This document shows, piece by piece, positions 1 to 3,567 of a DNA stretch of 5,995 bases (positions are counted from its first letter, which is position 1; every line of letters begins with the position of its first letter). The notes under the pieces were generated by a model. It was not told the DNA's origin. It saw only the letters and a program-made list of their open reading frames with translations, and did no database searches. The stretch covers positions 1 through 5,995 of the forward strand of contig JAFZSS010000065.1 of NCBI GenBank assembly GCA_017619255.1, given 5' to 3'. The DNA is from Muribaculaceae bacterium. GTDB lineage: Bacteria > Bacteroidota > Bacteroidia > Bacteroidales > Muribaculaceae. The position numbers and the translations under genes were made by a program.

Positions 1-693
1 GAGAGTGAGCGCGCTCTCGTGAGAAACGCCTTCACCCTCTTGCTCATCGGTGGGCATGTCCACCGAGACCACCCATGTCTTCCCTCGCTGGTTCACGCCG
101 CTGGCCATCACCTCGCCGCCGATCTCCACAAGCCAGTTGACGGCGCCGTTGCGCGCGAGCATGCGTCCGATTTCGTCACATGCCATCCCCTTGGCGATGG
201 AGGAGAAGTCCAGCATCAGCCGCGGGTCGTGCTTGACGAGGGTGTCGCCGCGGAGCTCCACCTTGTCCATGCCGACGAACTGCAGGATGCTGTCGAGGTG
301 GGCGCGTGAGGGCAGGGCTCCGCTCTTGTAGCCGAAGCCCCAGGCGTTGACCAGGGGCATCACCGTGGGGTCGTAGGCACCGCCGCTCTCTCTATTGACG
401 ATGCGTGCGGCCTCGATGAGGCGTTTGATGTAGTCATCGACGCGGGTCATGCTGCCCTCGTTCAGGGCGCTGATGAGCGACGCCTTGTTGTAGGGCGAGA
501 CGCTCATGTCCATCTGGTTGAGGATGAACTGAATGCTGTCGTTCAGGTCACGACTCGCCTCGTAGGTGATGTGGTAGTCGGTGGTCCACACGACGCCCTC
601 GTGGGAGAAAAAGCGTTTGCGGTCGCGCGCACAGAACATCATCACGATGAAGGCGACCAGTAGCACGAGCACTATGGCGAGATTTCGCTTCAT
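1..693 (-). CDS. apbE: FAD:protein FMN transferase (ApbE family), C-terminus cut off by the window edge
   Basis: The visible 231 residues match the ApbE family, which moves FMN from FAD onto a Thr/Ser of exported or membrane flavoproteins such as Nqr and Rnf subunits. Visible motifs in order are: TTDYHITYE (residues 37-45), the substrate-entry region MDMSVSPYNKASLISALNEG (61-80), SGGAYDPTV followed by PLVNAWGFG (103-121), DFSSIAKGMACDEIG (162-176), and LVEIGGEV (188-195) followed by the G-N-G-W pattern. Residues 5-21 form one hydrophobic segment ending in Cys21, with Arg/Lys after it. Phe precedes the Cys, so this is not a normal lipobox, and a membrane anchor or uncleaved signal is more likely. 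The start is the ATG at 693, which gives this N-terminal segment. Family members are usually about 300-350 residues, so roughly a third is missing beyond position 1. It is the last visible gene of a minus-strand operon, 54 bp after a barrel gene. Its flavinylation target is not in the window. Confidence 0.93.
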   Translation of the reverse strand, partial: MKRNLAIVLVLLVAFIVMMFCARDRKRFFSHEGVVWTTDYHITYEASRDLNDSIQFILNQMDMSVSPYNKASLISALNEGSMTRVDDYIKRLIEAARIVNRESGGAYDPTVMPLVNAWGFGYKSGALPSRAHLDSILQFVGMDKVELRGDTLVKHDPRLMLDFSSIAKGMACDEIGRMLARNGAVNWLVEIGGEVMASGVNQRGKTWVVSVDMPTDEQEGEGVSHESALTL

Positions 694-701
694 GTGTCTC
701 T

Positions 702-737
702 ATTCTATAGTTGCTATAGTCATTATAGTCACTATAG
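702..737. repeat. Four 9-bp units each ending in CTATAG, between the barrel gene and apbE
   Basis: The 54-bp gap holds four consecutive 9-bp units (702-710, 711-719, 720-728, 729-737). Each ends in the self-complementary hexamer CTATAG; the third unit has TTATAG. The outer edges, CTCTAT at 698-703 and ATAGAG at 734-739, are also complementary. The array ends 8 bp before the apbE start codon, so it lies in the leader or intercistronic RNA just ahead of that gene. It could be an operator, an RNA fold or a slippage-prone repeat. No function can be assigned from sequence. Confidence 0.75.
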
Positions 738-747
738 AGGTTGTAGC

Positions 748-1371
748 CTATTTCAGGAAGTAGGTGAGGTTGAAGTACCAAGTGCGGTTCTTGGCAACAT
801 TCTCATCGAGGAGCTTGGTGTGGAAGGTCTGGCCGACGGAGAAGTTGTAGCCCGCGCGCAGCTGCCAGCGTTCAAACAGCTCGCACCCCAGGCCCATGTC
901 GAGGTAGACATGGACGGGAGGGTACTTGTTGAGCTCGCCGTGGTTGCCGTGGAGCAGGAACGAGAACTGCGGGCCGACATAAGCCATGGGCATGATGGTG
1001 CTCTCGGTGCCGCCCAGGCGGTTGTACTTGAACTTGAGATGCAGAGGCACATCAAGGAAGTGCATCCCCACGGTCTCGGTGCCGGCGCCTGTTGAAGCCC
1101 ACACCACGCGGTCTCCGTAGCCCAGTTTGCCCTGCTTGAGGGTGTAGAGCGCCGAGCCCTCGACGCCGAAGCCGATGCCGCTGAAGTTCATCTCGCCCGT
1201 CACACCCAGTTGCGGGCCGCACATGCGCTCACTGGGCATGATGTCGCTCTGCTTGAAGTGTACCTCGTTGTAGTTGACGCCGGCGGTGATGCCCCAGCGT
1301 GAATTGGTCTGTGCCGTTGCTGCCGTGGCGGCGAGCAACAGGCTGGCAATGATTAATGTTATTCTTTTCAT
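748..1371 (-). CDS. PorT-like outer-membrane beta-barrel protein (OMP_b-brl_2 type), second of a tandem pair
   Basis: This is a 207-residue exported protein. Residues 1-20 form a clear Sec signal peptide (MKR, hydrophobic core, then ATAATA), with likely cleavage before Gln21. The mature part of about 187 residues alternates polar and hydrophobic positions and has many Gly and aromatic residues, for example WGITAGVNYNEVHF (26-39), GIGFGVEGSALYT and YVGPQFSFLLHG. It ends in an aromatic C-terminal strand, WYFNLTYFLK. This fits a small, probably eight-stranded barrel of the outer-membrane family common in Bacteroidota; no specific ligand or partner is known from the sequence. It is clearly related to the upstream neighbour: both have a GxGxGVE(G/A)SAxYT segment, a GP-F-(F/V)LxxxxxxxL stretch and a DxGLGxxL segment at matching places. 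It starts 22 bp after that gene's stop codon, so the two are very likely cotranscribed. Confidence 0.85.
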   Translation of the reverse strand: MKRITLIIASLLLAATAATAQTNSRWGITAGVNYNEVHFKQSDIMPSERMCGPQLGVTGEMNFSGIGFGVEGSALYTLKQGKLGYGDRVVWASTGAGTETVGMHFLDVPLHLKFKYNRLGGTESTIMPMAYVGPQFSFLLHGNHGELNKYPPVHVYLDMGLGCELFERWQLRAGYNFSVGQTFHTKLLDENVAKNRTWYFNLTYFLK

Positions 1372-1393
1372 GTATCTGGTTTTTGATGATTCT

Positions 1394-1981
1394 TTAGAAA
1401 ATCCAGGCGGCGTTCAGGGTCCAGTGGCGGTCCCTGCCGTTGACATGGTCGCCGTGGTACTCGCTGTCGATGTAGCTCATCGCCTTGGTGATGCCCAGGC
1501 CATAGGCTGCCGAGAGGCGCAGGTGCCCCAGCAGGTCGGCTCCCAGTCCGGTGTCCCACGACAGGTAGGTCTTCTTGCTGCGCAGGTAGTCGTCGCTGTC
1601 CTCGTTAAAGAGGACGGCGAAGTTGGGGCCGGTGAAGATATAGGGCGCGAAAATCCTCTGCACTCCGGGCAGCGACAGCCGGTAACGCGCATACACGGGA
1701 AACTCGATGTAGTGGCGCTTATAGACGCGATCGCCATCGGTGAGGCGGTTGTTACGGCGCGTGTACATCGCGCTGGCCTCCACGCCGAGACCCACGACGG
1801 GAATGTTGAGGTCGAGCACCAGACCGCCGGTGTAGCCCACGCGGTTGTCACTGTCGATGACATCACGGTCGAAGCGCAGCTCGCCCACGGTGATGCCGGC
1901 GCGCAGTCCCAGGCGTACTTGTGCCGCAGCGGGCATTGCCGCCGCCATCACAAGGAGAAGGATAAGGAGCCCCTTTTTCAT
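1394..1981 (-). CDS. PorT-like outer-membrane beta-barrel protein (OMP_b-brl_2 type), first gene of the operon
   Basis: This is a 195-residue exported protein when started at the ATG at 1981. That start is preferred because it puts the signal peptide MKKGLLILLLVMAAAMPAAA directly at the N-terminus, with cleavage before Gln21. The in-frame ATG at 2044 would add 21 residues that overlap the likely promoter and would bury the signal. The mature protein opens with VRLGLRAGITVGELRF and contains GLGVEASAMYTRRNNRL, the strand-like YIEFPVYARYRLSL, YIFTGPNFAVLF and WDTGLGADLLGHLRLSAAYG, ending in the aromatic WTLNAAWIF. This is the usual pattern of small Bacteroidota beta-barrels. It is a diverged paralog of the next gene and probably arose by tandem duplication. 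Function beyond an outer-membrane barrel cannot be stated. Confidence 0.85.
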   Translation of the reverse strand: MKKGLLILLLVMAAAMPAAAQVRLGLRAGITVGELRFDRDVIDSDNRVGYTGGLVLDLNIPVVGLGVEASAMYTRRNNRLTDGDRVYKRHYIEFPVYARYRLSLPGVQRIFAPYIFTGPNFAVLFNEDSDDYLRSKKTYLSWDTGLGADLLGHLRLSAAYGLGITKAMSYIDSEYHGDHVNGRDRHWTLNAAWIF

Positions 1982-2011
1982 CTTCTGGATTGGTTTTATC
2001 GTTTTGAACCC

Positions 2012-2044
2012 CAAAACTACAAACATTTTTCCATTCCGTCGCAA
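2012..2044 (-). promoter_or_regulatory. Likely promoter of the barrel-barrel-apbE operon
   Basis: On the minus strand, TAGTTTTG (2019 down to 2012) fits the Bacteroidota -7 consensus TAnnTTTG exactly. A TTG lies at 2044-2042 with a 22-bp spacer, a little longer than the usual 19-21, so the -33 part is the weak point. Transcription would start near 2005 and leave a leader of about 25 nt before the ATG at 1981. No Shine-Dalgarno sequence is visible, as is normal for this phylum. Confidence 0.5.
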
Positions 2045-2215
2045 GAATCAGCCACGAATTACACTAATTTAACGATATGCGACTATGAAGTAACTATTCG
2101 TCGAAACAAGAATTGCTCGCATACGCTAGCAAGAAATCAAAATAATCAGTTGAAACATACTGTATTTTTCATTAAAAGAATTTTTTTTGATTTGGATAAA
2201 CTTGGCGGCACCTTA

Positions 2216-2265
2216 GCAAATCAAGCAGGCTTGTTTGCATTCGGTTTGCACAAGTTTTCTTGTGC
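2216..2265. repeat. Two neighbouring hairpin-forming inverted repeats
   Basis: The first hairpin pairs GCAAA + CAAG (2216-2225, with T2221 bulged) with CTTG + TTTGC (2230-2238) around a CAGG loop. The second pairs GCACAAG (2248-2254) perfectly with CTTGTGC (2259-2265) around a TTTT loop. Neither is followed by a U-tract typical of a terminator on either strand, so they look like structured repeat or RNA elements. They sit just left of a copy of the interspersed repeat and may be part of it. Confidence 0.55.
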
Positions 2266-2278
2266 GCAGCACAATCTT

Positions 2279-2325
2279 GGCATCCGCGTTCTTTTTTTGC
2301 CCCACGCTAAGGCGAGGCCCTACGG
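2279..2325 (+). repeat. Interspersed repeat, copy 1: GGCATCCGC module plus a degenerate palindrome
   Basis: GGCATCCGC (2279-2287) is followed after 15 bp by CACGC (2303-2307), then by AAGGCGAGGCCCTACGG (2309-2325). The left part, 2279-2307, matches 5882-5910 at 24 of 29 positions. The right part matches the palindromic element at 2630-2655, but with CGCT in place of CGCC, which weakens the inner stem. It lies just downstream of the tRNA-Val terminator. Confidence 0.75.
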
Positions 2326-2337
2326 TCTGGATTGGTT

Positions 2338-2376
2338 GAAAAACAAAAAAGAATCCCGCACCGAAATGGCGCGGGA
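2338..2376 (-). terminator. Intrinsic terminator of tRNA-Val
   Basis: Reading the minus strand, a 9-bp stem, TCCCGCGCC paired with GGTGCGGGA (2376-2368 with 2362-2354, one G-U pair), closes a 5-nt loop. It is followed by a T-rich run, TTCTTTTTTGTTTTT. It begins 8 nt after the encoded CCA end of the tRNA, as expected for a single-gene tRNA transcript. Confidence 0.85.
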
Positions 2377-2384
2377 CCCTTTGT

Positions 2385-2462
2385 TGGTGGGCAGTGAGGG
2401 ATTCGAACCCCCGACCCTCTGCTTGTAAGGCAGATGCTCTGAACCAACTGCGCTAACTGCCC
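2385..2462 (-). tRNA. tRNA-Val (anticodon UAC)
   Basis: The minus strand folds as a full cloverleaf. The acceptor stem is GGGCAGT with ACTGCCC (7 bp). The anticodon stem is TCTGC with GCAGA around the loop CTTACAA, giving anticodon TAC (opposite plus-strand bases 2425-2427), which reads GUA valine codons. The T arm is GGGGG-TTCGAAT-CCCTC with one G-U pair, and the variable loop is GGGTC. The D stem, GCGC with GAGC, has one G-A mismatch. The discriminator is A (2388) and CCA is encoded at 2387-2385, so the mature end does not depend on CCA addition. It has its own promoter and terminator, and no other tRNA is adjacent. Confidence 0.97.
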
Positions 2463-2481
2463 GTTGCTGTCAAAAGCGGTG

Positions 2482-2512
2482 CAAAGTTACTGCTAATTTT
2501 TTAACCACCAAA
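2482..2512 (-). promoter_or_regulatory. Promoter of tRNA-Val
   Basis: On the minus strand, TTTG (2512-2509), a 19-bp spacer and TAACTTTG (2489-2482) match the Bacteroidota primary sigma consensus TTTG-N19-TAnnTTTG exactly. Transcription should start near 2475, about a dozen bases before the mature tRNA 5' end at 2462. Upstream A/T tracts may act as an UP-like element. Confidence 0.85.
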
Positions 2513-2558
2513 AAAAATCGCGTTTTTTTTTCAAAAAAAGTCATTTTTTTCAAAAAAG
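2513..2558. repeat. A/T homopolymer tracts upstream of the tRNA promoter
   Basis: Runs of T and A alternate here: T9-C-A7-G at 2523-2540, then T7-C-A6-G at 2544-2558, two imperfect direct copies 19-21 bp apart that are each almost self-complementary. They lie directly behind the -33 box of tRNA-Val. Such tracts bend DNA and can raise transcription from strong promoters, but that role is inferred. The homopolymers are also prone to length change. Confidence 0.6.
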
Positions 2559-2629
2559 AGGGTGTGAGAGGCGGTGTTTCTCCCGTGAAATTGCTAATTT
2601 TACCAGCGTTCCCGGGGTTCTCGGAGGGC

Positions 2630-2655
2630 GGCCACGCCAAGGCGAGGCCCTACGG
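2630..2655 (+). repeat. Interspersed repeat, copy 2: intact GC-rich palindrome
   Basis: The unit GGCC-A-CGCC-AA-GGCG-A-GGCC (2630-2649) is an imperfect palindrome with two nested stems, followed by CTACGG. The same 24 bases, GGCC through CTAC, recur exactly on the opposite strand at 5923-5946. It ends 39 bp before the start of the DJ-1-like gene, so it lies within or next to that gene's promoter region. Confidence 0.85.
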
Positions 2656-2694
2656 AGATAATGAAGATTAGAAACTTATAATTGATAGAATGAA

Positions 2695-3246
2695 ATGAAG
2701 ACAAGTTATGTTTTTCTGGCCGACGGCTTTGAGGAAGTCGAGGCTATGACGAGTATTGATGTGATGCGTCGTGCGGGTATGCCCGTGGTGACGGTGTCTA
2801 TTAACCCTGGCGTGGCCGTGACCGGCGCCCATGGCGTGACGGTGGTGGCCGACAGCCTGTTTGAAGACAATGACTACAGCGAGGCCGAGTGGCTCGTGTT
2901 GCCTGGTGGCATGCCTGGAGCGACCAACCTGGCGGCACACGAGGGGTTGTGCGAAGCACTTGCCGCGCAGGACGAGCGCGGCGGCAAGGTGGCTGCGATC
3001 TGTGCCTCACCGTCTGTCGTGCTGGCTTGCCAAGGACTGCTTGACGGTCGCCATGCGGTGTGCTACCCGGGCATGGAGGCTCCCGTGGAAGGCGTGGAGT
3101 GGGGTGACGAGTCCGTGGCTGTTGACGGCAACATCACGACGGGCAACGGCCCTTCGGCAGCCGCGCCGTTTGCGCTGGCCATGGTGGCCCAGAGCCTGGG
3201 ACAAGAGGCTGCCGATGCAGTGGCCAGCGGCATGCTGCTCCTCTAA
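2695..3246 (+). CDS. DJ-1/ThiJ/PfpI superfamily protein (DJ-1/YajL branch)
   Basis: This is a 183-residue cytoplasmic protein, the usual length for the DJ-1/YajL branch, with no signal peptide. Visible family features are: ADGFEEVEAMTSIDVMRRAG (9-28), where Glu16 aligns with the glutamate that activates the cysteine in DJ-1 (Glu18); LVLPGGMPGATNL (67-79); AICASPSVVLA (101-111), with the nucleophile-elbow Cys103 matching DJ-1 Cys106; and TTGNGPSAAAPFALAMV (148-164), the counterpart of the GP...FALAIV end of DJ-1. The position of DJ-1 His126 appears to be Tyr124 (CYPG), a replacement also found among bacterial members. Proteins of this branch are linked to oxidative or carbonyl stress, and glyoxalase or deglycase activity is debated; the exact substrate here is unknown. 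The ATG at 2695 is chosen because it starts directly before the first beta strand; an ATG at 2690 is out of frame. No clear promoter was found, though TATAATTG (2677-2684) is a weak -7-like match. Confidence 0.93.
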   Translation: MKTSYVFLADGFEEVEAMTSIDVMRRAGMPVVTVSINPGVAVTGAHGVTVVADSLFEDNDYSEAEWLVLPGGMPGATNLAAHEGLCEALAAQDERGGKVAAICASPSVVLACQGLLDGRHAVCYPGMEAPVEGVEWGDESVAVDGNITTGNGPSAAAPFALAMVAQSLGQEAADAVASGMLLL

Positions 3247-3274
3247 CACAACTGAACAGTCTGAATTATCTGAT

Positions 3275-3306
3275 GGCATCCGCACCCGATTGGGTCTCAC
3301 GCTAAG
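3275..3306 (+). repeat. Interspersed repeat, copy 3: GGCATCCGC...CACGCTAAG module
   Basis: GGCATCCGC (3275-3283) is followed after 14 bp by CACGCTAAG (3298-3306). The same two words, 15 bp apart, occur at 2279-2311; GGCATCCGC and CACGC also occur 15 bp apart at 5882-5910. The spacer here carries a small ACCC/GGGT hairpin (3284-3295). It begins 28 bp after the stop codon of the DJ-1-like gene. Confidence 0.7.
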
Positions 3307-3363
3307 CCGCTAAGTCGCAAAGAAATTAGATATGTACTTAGCGGCTCAGCGACTTTTCGTGAG
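3296..3363. repeat. Long inverted repeat downstream of the DJ-1-like gene
   Basis: Sixteen bases at 3300-3315 (CGCTAAGCCGCTAAGT) pair with 3336-3351 (ACTTAGCGGCTCAGCG) with a single mismatch, around a 20-nt AT-rich loop. Outside it, CTCACG (3296-3301) is complementary to CGTGAG (3358-3363). In RNA the stem would be strong on either strand. A long U-tract is missing, so it may stabilise the 3' end of the upstream mRNA or be a mobile repeat, more likely than a simple intrinsic terminator. Confidence 0.75.
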
Positions 3364-3427
3364 TTTCTTTGATGGAATCGCGGTGGGATGTTTTTGGGCC
3401 GTTTTTTATAATAATGTGGCTAAAAAG

Positions 3428-3458
3428 TTGCAGATTTCAGAAAATGGATTTAAATTTG
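3428..3458 (+). promoter_or_regulatory. Promoter of the 739-residue secreted protein gene
   Basis: TTG (3428-3430), a 20-bp spacer and TAAATTTG (3451-3458) fit the Bacteroidota consensus TTG-N19/20-TAnnTTTG. Transcription would start near 3465, giving a leader of about 100 nt before the ATG at 3568, long enough to hold post-transcriptional control. Confidence 0.65.
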
Positions 3459-3567
3459 TGCCATCTTGAAAAAGAGAGGCCTTGTGCCCGTCTATTACAA
3501 GCACCTGAATGAACCGAAACTATTCATTTTATTAACCATATTTTATTAATCAAAAACCAAAACATTT

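Larger units (their letters stand above)
1982..2384. other. Gene-free intergenic region between the operon and tRNA-Val
   Basis: This stretch separates the starts of the minus-strand operon from the 3' end of tRNA-Val. It holds the operon promoter (2012-2044), an AT-rich stretch with no recognisable signal (about 2050-2200), two adjacent hairpins (2216-2265), one interspersed repeat unit (2279-2325) and the tRNA terminator (2338-2376). A long plus-strand reading frame crosses it, but it looks spurious: it runs antisense to two real genes and to the tRNA. Confidence 0.7.
3247..3567. other. Intergenic region between the DJ-1-like gene and the secreted protein gene
   Basis: In order it holds a GGCATCCGC module (3275-3306), a large inverted repeat (3296-3363), a T-rich stretch (about 3390-3410) with no convincing stem before it, a good promoter (3428-3458) and a leader of about 100 nt that becomes very AT-rich before the ATG at 3568. 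The last 25 bases of the leader lack a Shine-Dalgarno sequence and are A-rich, as is usual for Bacteroidota. No small gene with credible features was seen. Confidence 0.7.

Noticed and set aside
694..1095. Plus-strand open frame opposite the second barrel gene
   Set aside because: It is a shadow of the high-GC minus-strand gene, with low-complexity Val/Glu/Ala composition and no start signal.
2050..2070. CCACGAATTACACTAATT as an interspersed repeat
   Set aside because: It resembles GAATTACACGAATT-like repeats seen in some genomes, but only one copy is in the window, so it cannot be supported here.
1984..2337. A 12-bp direct repeat TCTGGATTGGTT (1984-1995 and 2326-2337) as possible target duplication of an insertion
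   Set aside because: About one exact 12-bp repeat is expected by chance in 6 kb. No transposase, terminal inverted repeats or other insertion signs lie between the copies, and the operon promoter is inside.
1274..2428. A 384-codon plus-strand open frame
   Set aside because: It runs antisense to both barrel genes and across the tRNA-Val gene. Its end (GSEGFEPPTLCL) is the well-known false peptide read from the complement of a tRNA, and it has no domain or leader features.
2595..2684. Promoter for the DJ-1-like gene (TAATTTTA at 2595 or TATAATTG at 2677)
   Set aside because: Both miss the -7 consensus at one position and neither has a good TTG/TTTG at the proper distance, so no promoter is listed.
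2861..3313. Second plus-strand frame inside the DJ-1-like gene
   Set aside because: It overlaps the clearly conserved DJ-1 frame and is rich in Arg/Trp/Cys, typical of an off-frame reading of GC-rich DNA.
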